Assembly: GCA_015179125.1 (NCBI GenBank)
Contig: WHVA01000156.1
Location: forward strand, 62,001-126,000
From: Gautieria morchelliformis
Taxonomy: Eukaryota; Basidiomycota; Agaricomycetes; Gomphales; Gomphaceae
Direction of reading: 5' to 3'
Length of the DNA: 64,000 nucleotides
Position 1 is the stretch's first letter. Each line of letters begins with the position of its first letter. Positions 11,020 through 20,534 of the stretch are shown piece after piece. Position numbers and translations under genes: made by a program. The notes beneath the pieces were generated by a model, which was given only the letters and a program-made list of their open reading frames with translations, had not been told where the DNA came from and did no database searches.

Positions 11020-11990
11020 GGATAGCATGTCCTCACATGTAACGTGTCCTCACAGGTAGCGTGTCCGCACAGGTCGCATGTCCGCACAGGTAGCGTGTCC
11101 TCACAGGTAGCGTGTCCTCACAGGCAGCATGTCCCCACACGTAACATGTCCTCACAGGTAGCGTGTCCCCACATGTAACGTGTCCTCACAGGTAGCATGT
11201 CCCCACACGTAATGTGTCCCCACAGGTAGCGTGTCCACAGGTAGCGTGTCCTCACAGGTAGCATGTCCCCACACGTAACGTGTCCCCACCAGTAGCGTGT
11301 CCCCACACATAACATGTCCCACACGTAACGTGTCCTCACAGGTAGCGTGTCCTCACATGTAACTTGTCCTCACAGGTAGTGTGTCCCCACAGGTAGCGTG
11401 TCCTCACAGGTAGCATGTCCCACACGTAATGTGTCCCCACATGTAACGTGTCCCCACAGGTAGCGTGTCCCCACCGGTAGCGTGTCCCCACCGGTAGCGT
11501 GTCCCCACACATAATATGTCCCACACGTAATGTGTCCTCACAGGTAGCGTGTCCTCACATGTAACTTGTCCTCACAGGTAGCGTGTCCCCACAGGTAGCG
11601 TGTCCTCACAGGTAGCATGTCCCACACATAATGTGTCCCCACAGGTAGCGTGTCCCCACAGGTAGTGTGTCCCCACACGTAACGTGTCCCCACTGGTAGC
11701 GTGTCCCCACATGTAATGTGTCCCCACGGGTAGCGTGTCCTCACACGTAACGTGTCCCCACACATAACATGTCCCACACGTAACATGTCCTCACAGGTAG
11801 CATGTCCCCACATGTAATGTGTCCCCACAGGTAGCGTGTCCACAGGTAGCGTGTCCTCACAGGTAGCATGTCCCCACACGTAACGTGTCCCCACCGGTAG
11901 CGTGCCCCCACACATAACATGTCCCACACATAACGTGTCCTCACATGTAATGTGTCCCCACAGGTAGCGTGTCCTCACACATATCAGGGA
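11020..11990. repeat. minisatellite, 17-20 bp units, about 50 copies
   Basis: Units such as ACAGGTAGCGTGTCCTC and ACACGTAACGTGTCCCC alternate in an irregular higher-order order over almost 1 kb. Because many units are 18 bp, several frames stay open (TRYLWGHITCGDTLPVGTRY-like), but this is repeat, not a gene. It lies wholly within the non-autonomous Helitron. Confidence 0.95.
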
Positions 11991-12044
11991 CATGTATCAG
12001 TATCTATTTTGTGACATATATAGACATAAATAAAATAGCAAAAG

Positions 12045-12480
12045 AAACCACATTTAAGCAGCTGTTGTCATTAATTTTAGCAAAGCCTGGATAATTTATT
12101 GATATCTACCTTTTAAAAAAATGTCAACAAATGTACAGTACATGTAACCTGAAGCAGGTATTAATTTTAGCAAAGTCAGGATAATTCATTGATATCTATA
12201 CTTATTCTTCAACAAAAGATCAAAAAAAACACACTACATTAAAACAGAAGTGGTTATTAACTTGAGCAAAGAAGTTATTGATATCCATTTGCGAAGAAAT
12301 GTCAAAAAAATGTAAAGGATATTTAAGTTGGCTGTTATTGAGGTTAGCAAGTTGCATTTATTGATGTCTATTTGCGAAAAAATATCGAAAAATGTACAGG
12401 ATATGTAAGTTGGCTATTGTTAAGGTTAGCAAGTTAGGTTTATTGATAGCTATTTGCGAAAAAATATTGAAAAAATAAAC
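12045..12480. repeat. degenerate AT-rich tandem repeat, about 90-105 bp units
   Basis: The words ttagcaaag(c/t)..ggataatt.attgatatct and tttgcgaaaaaatat recur four to five times. Similar units (gcaaagtcagggGAATTTATTAATTTCT) are found in the autonomous Helitron at 18395-18640, so this is a family sub-terminal repeat. Confidence 0.7.
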
Positions 12481-12896
12481 AGGCCATTCAAGCAGAAGCT
12501 GGTGTCAATTCACAGCCAAAGGCAGAAAAGCCCAGAGAAGCCCAGAGACACCCAGAGACACCCAGAGCCAAGCCAAAGCAATAGTAAGCCCACCAGTACA
12601 ACCAGAACACAGAAAGACACCAGTGGGGAGTGCGGTTCTGCAGCATTGCTCTCTTTATACCAAGCGAAGGGTCGTGCACAGACCACCCTCGCGTATGGTC
12701 GTGACGAACGCGAACCGGTCACGTGACCTAGGACACTGCTGCGCAGTGTCAATGGTCTGGCCTGGGGCTTGCGGCAGCGCCGCTCGCTCCGCTGACCTAA
12801 TTTTTACGTAACATTATTTGTCAGCAGGCCCACAACCACCCCCCCCGGTTTAACTCTTAGACTAGGTGGGTACCCGCGCTTCGCGCGGGGGTGCAA

Positions 12897-13258
12897 GTCA
12901 AATGCATCGGTAAGTCTAATGCATCGGTAAGTCTAATGCATCGGTAAGTCTAATGCATCGGTAAGTCTAATGCATCGGTAAGTCTAATGCATCGGTAAGT
13001 CTAATGCATCGGTAAGTCTAATGCATCGGTAAGTCTAATGCATCGGTAAGTCTAATGCATCGGTAAGTCTAATGCATCGGTAAGTCTAATGCATCGGTAA
13101 GTCTAATGCATCGGTAAGTCTAATGCATCGGTAAGTCTAATGCATCGGTAAGTCTAATGCATCGGTAAGTCTAATGCATCGGTAAGTCTAATGCATCGGT
13201 AAGTCTAATGCATCGGTAAGTCTAATGCATCGGTAAGTCTAATGCATCGGTAAGTCTA
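12897..13258. repeat. 17-bp tandem array, about 21 copies
   Basis: The unit AAGTCTAATGCATCGGT is repeated almost perfectly about 21 times. In the sister Helitron the same place (10610-10665) holds only two or three diverged units (aggtcaagtgccttggt; aggtcaaatgcatcagt), so the array has expanded in this copy. Confidence 0.97.
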
Positions 13259-13328
13259 ACATATCAGTAAGGTCAAGTGCATTGGGGAAAATCAAAGTAA
13301 TCAATTTGCATCAAGTAGATATCAGAAA

Positions 13329-16300
13329 TCAAGGAGCTCTAAGTAATACATCTTTATATACAATGTTGGTTGTGTTCAAACCCTCCTCAAGCAATACCTT
13401 CACTTTGTTCCAGCTTGTTCCCCTTGAAACACCAACATACAACTGACCATGTCCAAACACTGGATATCTCAGGTCCAGCCCAACCGTACCCAAAGACTGT
13501 CCCTGAGACTTGTTGATGGTCATTGCAAATGCCACACGCACTGGAAACTGTCTCCTCTGCAGCACAAATGGTAATTCTCCCTCTGATGGTGAAATGGTGA
13601 TCCTGGGGATGAAAGCAGTATTTCCTGCACGTGGACCTGAGATGATCCTGACCTCCAACACTCTATTCCTCATCCTCACCAACCGCAACCTTGTCCCATT
13701 GCATAGTCCTTGCTTCTTATCCAAATTGCGCAACATCATCAGAGGCACTCCAGGCTTGACTTCCAAGTGAGCAGGAGGAAGACTGCCCATCTCTATGGAA
13801 TTCAGATACTCAACAGGATACTGCTCTGCAAAGTCGGTTTCCTTGACAGAATCTGCACAGTGGAAGACCTGAGCATCACCTGGAAACTGCCTCAACACCA
13901 TGGAATTGATCTCATTGACCTCAATATTTCTGGGACAGAGGATGGCCCGCTCCAAGAAATAATTGTCCTGGGCAGGGATTGCATTGCCAATGCCAGGGTA
14001 TATTTCCTGGATCAGCTCTGCAATTCCAGGGCCACAAACCATGTGTTGAGGGAGTGAGAACGTATGATCTAGTGGGAGATCCTTTCCCTGACCCACATTC
14101 TGCAGCCATTCTGCAAACCTGGCTCTGTCAGGGTCATTTCTCACCCGCATGTTCTCTGTCAGATGGAGGACCTTGATCTTTGGCCACAGATATGACTTCT
14201 GAAGGGTAGCTCCCACGATATCCTCCTTGGAGCCTTTGGGGACAATTGGGAGAGTCTGCTGAAAGTCACCTCCAAAGGCGACTGTGATGCCACCAAAGGG
14301 TCTGTCAGGCTGGTCAAGGAAATCCCTCAGTGTCCTGTCAATGGCCTCTATGGCATGGCGATGCTGCATTGCAGCCTCATCCCAAATGATGAGCCTGGCC
14401 AGTCTCAGCATATCAGCCTGGTCAGAGTTCTTTTTGATGGAGGAGAGAGAGCCCTCATGGACAGGAATTGGAATTCCAAGCATGCTGTGAGAGGTTGTCC
14501 CATTAGTGAGGATAAGAGCAGCCATTGCAGATGAGGCTACAGCAAGCACAATGAGACTCTCCGCTCTACAGGAGTGGATTAGGGTGTTCCATGTGAATGA
14601 TTTCCCAGCGCCCCCTGAGCCAGTGACGAAAAACATTTGTCCGTTAGGGTTCCCCTGAGCATCTATGTCCAGTGCTGACCGTAATATCTGATCATGCGCA
14701 GACCTTTGCCCCTCATTCAGCTTGGGAACCTCCTCATCAGCCATCTGCCTCTCTTGAACAGGGTCATAGTCCCTCTGCTCAGCTATGAACCTGTTTCCAA
14801 TCAGGACCTCCCACTCGCCTACCACCCGAGGCATATCTTTAAAGCTGCTCAAGGACATTCCATTACGCTGAAGGAGTTTATCCAAGAGAAAGAGGCCAAA
14901 ATCGTAGACCTGATCATCCCGTGGCTCCTGGATATTGTGCCTGATTTGGAGCCGATGTCTGAGATCATCACATATGTGCTCCTTGAAGGCATCCCATAGT
15001 CTGTCAGGTTGTGAGGGAATGCAATGACCAAGGATGGTGGCAAAGAGATGTCTGAGCTGAGCGCCTGTTTTCATGCCACTGGCTTCCTGGAGACACAACC
15101 TCCACTCCTGATCATCCTCCAGAAGTCCCCTGGCAAGACAGGCCTCCTTGTAAGTAGCACATTGTATGCCATCCACCGTCCTAAGCTCCTCAAAGGATCT
15201 GGCCCCCTTGACCACCGTGAGGAGAGTGCGCAAATAAAATCTCTCTCCTGATTTTGGGCTTGCAAAGTGAAGGCGTCCAATGCTATATCCCCTTTGACGT
15301 GGTGTCCATACCCTTTCCTCTTTTTTCCAGGTAAAATGCTCAGGAAAATCCACATAGAGCACATCGCGTGCATGAGGGTAGGCAGCATTGGCCTCAAAGT
15401 AAGCCATGAGCGCTGTCTTTGACCCCTCGACCCTGTTCATGATGGTGAGCGGATCAGCATCAGGATTGAAAACGACTGATTGCTGGTCTTTTTCATGGAC
15501 TGGCAGTGCCATGACTGCAGGCACCTGGGTGTGGATTTCCCGCTCCAGCAACCTCCAACAGGCCTCATGAGCACTGACATAGCGAGCGTCCAGGTACTTC
15601 TTTATCTCATCATGGTCGACACCAAACTCCATCGTGGTCCGATCGTGGCCCTTGTATAGATACTTGTGGATATACTTGACGCACCTCACACTGAAGGTGA
15701 ATTCAAGGTTGATGTGACACCGGAGTTTGAGCAAGAGCAGAGGAGAGTATGGAACAACCCATCTGTTGTCCAGCATGTCACCTCTGACATTGTGCAGCCT
15801 TCCATCATTGCGACGACGATATTTTGGATATCCATCTACATTCACAACGGTCTCCTCACAGAATGGCTTTGGGAAGCCTTTCTTGCACTTGCCATTTTCC
15901 ATGCAGGGTGCATTTGGATTCATTTGTCCACAGGGACCATGTGTCATCAGCTCACAGACCAACTGGTAGAGGACAGGATGAGTCTCTGGATCAGGGAACT
16001 CTGCTGAAATCATAGAATCCACCTCATGTGGATGTTTGACCTTGGACTCCCTATCGAACCAGGTAAGCAGGTGCATGTGTGGGAGCCCCCTCTTCTGGAA
16101 TTCAATAGTGTGAACGCGAGGGACAGTTTCTCCAAAGATCTTGTCCTTGACGATCAAGTCAATGAGGTATTTCTTTTTGAGGTGAAACACCCGCGACACC
16201 AGGTCAGGTCTGTCCTGAGCAGTTTGTCCAGGGAGCAACTCGGCCACTATCTCATCCCACTTTGGATTGGCAGTCATGGTAATAAATAAATCAGGGGCAC

Positions 16301-18239
16301 CCTTCTTTGTTGCAATGGCCAGGGAGTTCTGGCAGTTTTGATTCATGTCCCGTGTACTTCCTTGAAATGTCGCAGGCAGAATGACTTTTATGCCCAAGCT
16401 GTTTGCATCTCCAATGTCATTGTCCAAGCCTCCATATGAATCTACCATCTGGTTATACTGCTCAGCACGCAGAGTGTGTTGATTGGCCCTGATCCACCTC
16501 AGTCTGCTTTGCTCTGCAGCAGCCCAGGAGTCTACAATGTACTGCTGGAACAATTCACCACCACGCAGGAGTGTTGTAGGTTCTCTCGCTCTCTGGAACA
16601 GACGATACGCATGGTACTGTATTTGGGTGACCTGTGTCCGTCTGTTTGGATTGGGATTGGCCTGCCGAGCACGCTCTGGCTCATGATAAGGAATACCTGG
16701 TTCCCATCCCAACTCTCCCTTGGGAAAGAGCAAGACATAGTGCAGAGAGGCATAGTTTGCATTGGTATCCAATACCCTTCTGAAAGGTCCACCTCTGAGC
16801 TGGACAATAATATCCCTAGGTTCAGGGTCGATGCCATCTCCAGGAAGAACGACTGCAATCTCATCTGCAGTTGGGACATTATATCTCCTAGGATCCCTGT
16901 GTGCCCTATATGTGAGCCTTGCCTGGATGTCACCATTCTGTTCTTGAGCTCTGAGCCTCTCAGCTGCTTGTTTATATGTGCGCACATGAGGATTGCATAG
17001 CAGGAGCATTTCCTGCAAGTCTCCCATGATAGTTGGAGACAGACGCTCGTTACGATTTTTTCTCTTTGCCAAAGCCAGTGCAGGATCATATATGTAAAGC
17101 TGGGCATACTTTGGATCGTCTTCATTGTCAGGGAGGAGAGAGCCATGGAGATGATACAGTTCACCCTGTAGCTTGAGCACATATGGACCACGACCCTCCC
17201 GAAGCAAATCTTGGTCAAAGTTGGCCCCCACAGAAGTGAATGCAAACGCAGCATTATACTGCCTGATATTCTGGCGAAATCCTTTTGCCTCAGGGTCCTG
17301 GCCTTCTAAGAGCTGTTTCAATGGCTGAGGGGGCTCTGGCAGGTCTTCCAGCTGCACCTTTCCTTCCATACAGCAATCACCAAACCTGGGTCGCACATTT
17401 GAGGATTTCTGCAGGCGTTCTGCCATCCAGTGTAATGCTCCACAGTCAGGGCAGGGAACAACCATGGGACCCAGATCATGACGCAGCACATCTGCCTCGA
17501 TTATTCTAGAGCGACCGAGTGGAATAAAAGGAGGAGGTCGCTGAGGACGCTGCCGAGGTATAGGGAGTGGCTGAGGAGGCTGAGGAGGTGCAGGGAGTGG
17601 CTGAGGAGGCTGTGGAGGTGCAGGGAGAGGCTGAGGAGGTGCAGGGAACATCTGGGGAGGCTGAGGAGGTGCAGGGAGTGGCTGAGGAGGCTGAGGAGGT
17701 GCAGGGAGTCGCTGAAGAGGCCGCAAAAGCGCAGGGAGTAGCGGAGGCATTGGTCTTATTGCATTGGCCTGAGCACGCAATGCTGCCACTCCTGCAGAAC
17801 CTACTACAGGAGGAGGCGCTGGTTGTACAGATGCAGGCCTGTGCCTTCCCAAAGGCCGCAATGCAGCTGCCTGAGCACGCAAGTCTGCAATGGCTGCTGA
17901 ACCTACTATAGGAGCTGGCTGTACAGGGTCTGGCCTATTTCTTCTCAGGGGCTGTAATGGTGGGATAACTGCTAACTGAGCATGAAGGGCTGCCACCTGC
18001 TCTCCAGGACTGAGATTAGGAGGACGTGATGAGGGTGCCAGCATGGGCAGACGTGAAGAGGGTGCAAGCATAGGAGGACGTGATGGCCCGGCCACAGGTT
18101 GTTGAAAAGGATCAGCGACATTTCTTCTAGGAGGAGGGTGAGGGATGGCAAAAGGCTGTGGGGGAGGGGGTGGCTGGTCCTGAGCTCTGACAGCAGCAGC
18201 AGCAAGCGCACGTGCTCTCCGATCAGTGGGCGATGTCAT
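13329..18239 (-). CDS. Helitron Rep-helicase (RepHel), 1636 residues
   Basis: The protein is the rolling-circle transposase of the Helitron: it nicks one strand, links to it through tyrosine, and unwinds DNA. From N to C it shows a Pro/Ala-rich stretch with tandem APPQPPQPLP units (about 20-240), and a Cys/His zinc-binding region CPDCGALHWMAERL (about 260-300). A Helitron-like N domain follows (FQGSTRDMNQNCQNSLAIAT). The HUH motif is in KRGLPHMHLLTWFD (about 715-728). The two-tyrosine motif is CVKYIHKYLYKGHD (about 855-868). Next comes a Pif1-type helicase: Walker A GSGGAGKSF (about 1200-1210), LIIWDEAAM (about 1283), GGDFQQTLPIVPKG, LTENMRV, and the last motif TINKSQGQSLG (about 1578) with YVGVSRG. 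No stop or frame change is seen, so the enzyme may be active. The frame stays open upstream (STPERNRQQERERAREEQEG) to a CAG acceptor-like site at about 18310, so an extra 5' exon is possible; I kept the ATG at 18239. Confidence 0.93.
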   Translation of the reverse strand: MTSPTDRRARALAAAAVRAQDQPPPPPQPFAIPHPPPRRNVADPFQQPVAGPSRPPMLAPSSRLPMLAPSSRPPNLSPGEQVAALHAQLAVIPPLQPLRRNRPDPVQPAPIVGSAAIADLRAQAAALRPLGRHRPASVQPAPPPVVGSAGVAALRAQANAIRPMPPLLPALLRPLQRLPAPPQPPQPLPAPPQPPQMFPAPPQPLPAPPQPPQPLPAPPQPPQPLPIPRQRPQRPPPFIPLGRSRIIEADVLRHDLGPMVVPCPDCGALHWMAERLQKSSNVRPRFGDCCMEGKVQLEDLPEPPQPLKQLLEGQDPEAKGFRQNIRQYNAAFAFTSVGANFDQDLLREGRGPYVLKLQGELYHLHGSLLPDNEDDPKYAQLYIYDPALALAKRKNRNERLSPTIMGDLQEMLLLCNPHVRTYKQAAERLRAQEQNGDIQARLTYRAHRDPRRYNVPTADEIAVVLPGDGIDPEPRDIIVQLRGGPFRRVLDTNANYASLHYVLLFPKGELGWEPGIPYHEPERARQANPNPNRRTQVTQIQYHAYRLFQRAREPTTLLRGGELFQQYIVDSWAAAEQSRLRWIRANQHTLRAEQYNQMVDSYGGLDNDIGDANSLGIKVILPATFQGSTRDMNQNCQNSLAIATKKGAPDLFITMTANPKWDEIVAELLPGQTAQDRPDLVSRVFHLKKKYLIDLIVKDKIFGETVPRVHTIEFQKRGLPHMHLLTWFDRESKVKHPHEVDSMISAEFPDPETHPVLYQLVCELMTHGPCGQMNPNAPCMENGKCKKGFPKPFCEETVVNVDGYPKYRRRNDGRLHNVRGDMLDNRWVVPYSPLLLLKLRCHINLEFTFSVRCVKYIHKYLYKGHDRTTMEFGVDHDEIKKYLDARYVSAHEACWRLLEREIHTQVPAVMALPVHEKDQQSVVFNPDADPLTIMNRVEGSKTALMAYFEANAAYPHARDVLYVDFPEHFTWKKEERVWTPRQRGYSIGRLHFASPKSGERFYLRTLLTVVKGARSFEELRTVDGIQCATYKEACLARGLLEDDQEWRLCLQEASGMKTGAQLRHLFATILGHCIPSQPDRLWDAFKEHICDDLRHRLQIRHNIQEPRDDQVYDFGLFLLDKLLQRNGMSLSSFKDMPRVVGEWEVLIGNRFIAEQRDYDPVQERQMADEEVPKLNEGQRSAHDQILRSALDIDAQGNPNGQMFFVTGSGGAGKSFTWNTLIHSCRAESLIVLAVASSAMAALILTNGTTSHSMLGIPIPVHEGSLSSIKKNSDQADMLRLARLIIWDEAAMQHRHAIEAIDRTLRDFLDQPDRPFGGITVAFGGDFQQTLPIVPKGSKEDIVGATLQKSYLWPKIKVLHLTENMRVRNDPDRARFAEWLQNVGQGKDLPLDHTFSLPQHMVCGPGIAELIQEIYPGIGNAIPAQDNYFLERAILCPRNIEVNEINSMVLRQFPGDAQVFHCADSVKETDFAEQYPVEYLNSIEMGSLPPAHLEVKPGVPLMMLRNLDKKQGLCNGTRLRLVRMRNRVLEVRIISGPRAGNTAFIPRITISPSEGELPFVLQRRQFPVRVAFAMTINKSQGQSLGTVGLDLRYPVFGHGQLYVGVSRGTSWNKVKVLLEEGLNTTNIVYKDVLLRAP

Positions 18240-18394
18240 ATGACCCTCCTGCTCCTCCCTTGCCCTTTCACGCTCCTGCTGACGATTTCTCTCTGGAGTA
18301 GATGGATACCTGAGAAATGCAGGTATAAGCTTAGAGGAACAATCAAGCTACCAGAATTCAACTTACATTTGCAAGCAGATGCTGTTGTTGTTAA

Positions 18395-18640
18395 TTTATC
18401 TTGGGCAAAGTCAGGGGAATTTATTAATTTCTAATTAAATAAATGTCAGACAGCTCACACCAGACCACCGAGAAATACATACATACCCAGGAAGGGACAG
18501 GTAATTGTTTGTTAAGCAAAGTCAAGGGAATTTATTAATTTCTATTTAAAATAAAATAAATAAATGTCAGATGGCTCACACCAGACCACAGAGAAATATA
18601 TACATACCAAGGAAGGGACAGGGAAATTGATTGATGAAAA
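18395..18640. repeat. two tandem units of about 105-115 bp in the Helitron leader
   Basis: Each unit holds gcaaagtca(g/a)gggaatttattaatttct ... aaatgtcaga ... ctcacaccagaccac.gagaaata.atacatacc. On the minus strand each reads GTATGTAT...TTAATAG-like, so they could act as repeated introns or splice sites in the leader of the Rep-helicase message. A CAGGAC hexamer run (about 18688-18712) lies next to it. Confidence 0.7.
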
Positions 18641-19311
18641 TATCCAAGTCTTCTTCGGCTATCCAACTGGAATAATTCCAGTAAAAGGTCCTGGTCCTGG
18701 TCCTGGTCCTGGGAGATGTCTTCTTCAGCCACCAGTAGTGCAAGTCAACACTAAGAGAACTGCAATGCAATTGTAGCTCCCTCTAAGGCAGCCTGGGATG
18801 ACTACCTGGCTCCTTAGCAGAGAAAAAGCTGCCCCACTGAAGAGGTCAACCCCAATAGTTCAGAGCAGAGATCTCCCTGGGAAGAGATCTTTTGTAGTCT
18901 ACACTATATAGGCTATCTATTGTTTCACTCTCACACAATTTTATTCTATCTAGTAGGCAGAGAGGAGAGGAGGGTGGTGGAGTGCGCAGATGCGGCTGCG
19001 CAGCGTTCTGCCAGCGCAGCGCTGCTTTGAGCGCCTGAGCCGGCAGACAGGCATAAACCGCAGCCGCGAGCGCGCTCCAGAACGCTGCGCAGCCGCATTG
19101 AGCGCTGGAGCCAGAAGACTGGCGCAAACCGGCAGCCCGGCATGATCCGGTTTGGGCCAGCTGCACCACTCGCGTCCTTGGCTCGCGGCTGCGCCGCTCG
19201 CGTCCGATTGGCCAGCTGACTAAGGCTGACATAAAACCTGACATAAGCTCGACGCCCACAACCCACCGAGGCGCTTTCATATAGTGTAATGTCCTCGTAT
19301 CATAGAAGTGA

Positions 19312-19835
19312 TTTCCTGCACTTTTGTAAAATTCAAGTTTTTTAGTCTATATATAGCTCAATTTTTATTCAAATAATATTCTGTTTCCTAGGAATCATTT
19401 CTAGAGGTTATTTGCATGGATTGTAGGACGCAAAGTTGCAAAAAATTGACCGTGTGAACGTCTATTTGAGCTCAAAATATTGTGCTAAACTAGATTACGT
19501 AAGGGTGCCCTATTCAGGTGTCCCCTATCTTACTGGTTTACACTCTACACATGATTGTAAGTGCCCAAACCAGAGCGTGTGCCAAGAGGCAGTCTGCCTG
19601 CATGTGACACTGAAATGTGCTCTGTGTGGAGGCCCCCATGTGGTGACCAACCACAAGCTATGCATTACCCACAAATCTATCATGGAACAGCATGGCCACA
19701 ACAACATGACAGAGGATGGACTGTACCACATACAATGACAGAACTGAATGGTTGTGCAAGAGACACAACGAAACTCTTGCTCACACAGGGATGGACATGC
19801 CCAGGGCTTTGCCCATGGTGCACAAGCAGAGATAT
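19312..19835 (+). other. possible zinc-knuckle fragment of a retroelement
   Basis: One frame (19436-19738) reads HDCKCPNQSVC and then CALCGGPHVVTNHKLC, a Cys/His spacing like the second knuckle of LINE ORF1 proteins. Flanks give no further domain. Low support; nothing else is seen between the Helitron end and the repeat at 19836. Confidence 0.3.
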
Positions 19836-20534
19836 GTCATGACTCGTTTATTTCATGTATCCAATAACTCCATTCTCCCTTTCATCACTCCACTTCTATG
19901 TTTGCTTCATTTGCTCTTCACCTAACAGTTATGCGCTACTCGCATCATTCGCCAGTAGGCACGCCATCAAAACATGATCGACATATTGACATCCTTTACC
20001 CAACTCGATGGTTCATCACTGGTCCCATCATCCCCTTGACTCAGTGTCATGACTCATTTATTTCTTGTACCCAGCTATCCCTATTTTCCATTTCTCCACT
20101 CCTCCCCCATGTTCGCTTGGCTTCACCCCTCCCTTTGACCACACCTCCTCTATGTTCACTCCATTCACCCTTCGCCGCATTCACCAAACGACCATTTGCT
20201 ACTCGCATCATTCGCCAGTAGGCACGCCATCAAACACGATCGACATCCTTTATCCGGCTTGATGGTTCATCACTGCTCCCATCACCTTCTCAACTCAACC
20301 CCCTTTGGGTGTTCCTATGGCCGGAATGCATTCGTGGGGTGTCCTACCTGTAGATCATGTGGGATCAACCCAGCAGACCAAGAGGCCGTGCACGGTAACA
20401 TGTATGCAGGTCTCAAGGTGTGTTTTCGTACATAGGTGCCTTCGCTCTCCTTCCTTTCTGTTGTTTCATGTTCACACTCCTCTTTCATTCTATTGTATAT
20501 GTGTTTCATCTATTTGTATCCTGACTGCGCAACC
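19836..20534 (+). repeat. 1-kb repeat family R1, copy A, left part
   Basis: Begins near TGTCATGACTCGTTTATTTC (about 19835) and again at 20046, so a unit of about 210 bp is duplicated inside. It continues through catcattcgccagtaggcac, cccctttgggtgttcctatg and the tgtatcctgactg word. The copy is interrupted at about 20535 by a TIR element and resumes at 22591. The other copies are at 27615-28507 (minus) and 28508-29572 (plus). Confidence 0.8.

Larger units (their letters stand above)
10572..12861 (-). mobile_element. non-autonomous Helitron
   Basis: On the minus strand it starts TCTAAGAG at 12861 and ends with the hairpin CCCACGCGAAGCGCGGG followed by TACCCACCTAG at 10572. The next base is T, so the end fits a Helitron CTAG terminus in an AT target. 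The 3' end is nearly the same as that of the neighbouring autonomous element at 12862-12900. The 5' end (GGTGGTTGTGGG, GAGCGGCGC.GCCGC) resembles the 5' region of the autonomous copy at 19.2 kb. No Rep or helicase gene is present; the inside is a minisatellite and AT-rich repeats. Confidence 0.75.
12862..19300 (-). mobile_element. autonomous Helitron, apparently complete
   Basis: The 3' end on the minus strand is clear: hairpin CCCGCGCGAAGCGCGGG then TACCCACCTAG ending at 12862, directly followed by TC, the start of the next Helitron. The 5' end lies at about 19275-19311, judged from its likeness to the 5' end of the non-autonomous copy (GGTGGGTTGTGGGC, GCGAGCGGCGCAGCCGCGAGCC). The exact TC start is not certain. 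It carries one long Rep-helicase gene, a 17-bp tandem array near its 3' end and a 105-bp repeat in its leader. It makes no target duplication, as usual for Helitrons. Confidence 0.85.

Noticed and set aside
11118-11993. Open frames of 60-150 residues, minus strand (TRYLWGHITCGD type)
   Set aside because: Product of the minisatellite whose units are often a multiple of three; no gene signal.
12897-13258. CRISPR-like regular array
   Set aside because: Direct 17-bp units without spacers, in a eukaryotic transposon.
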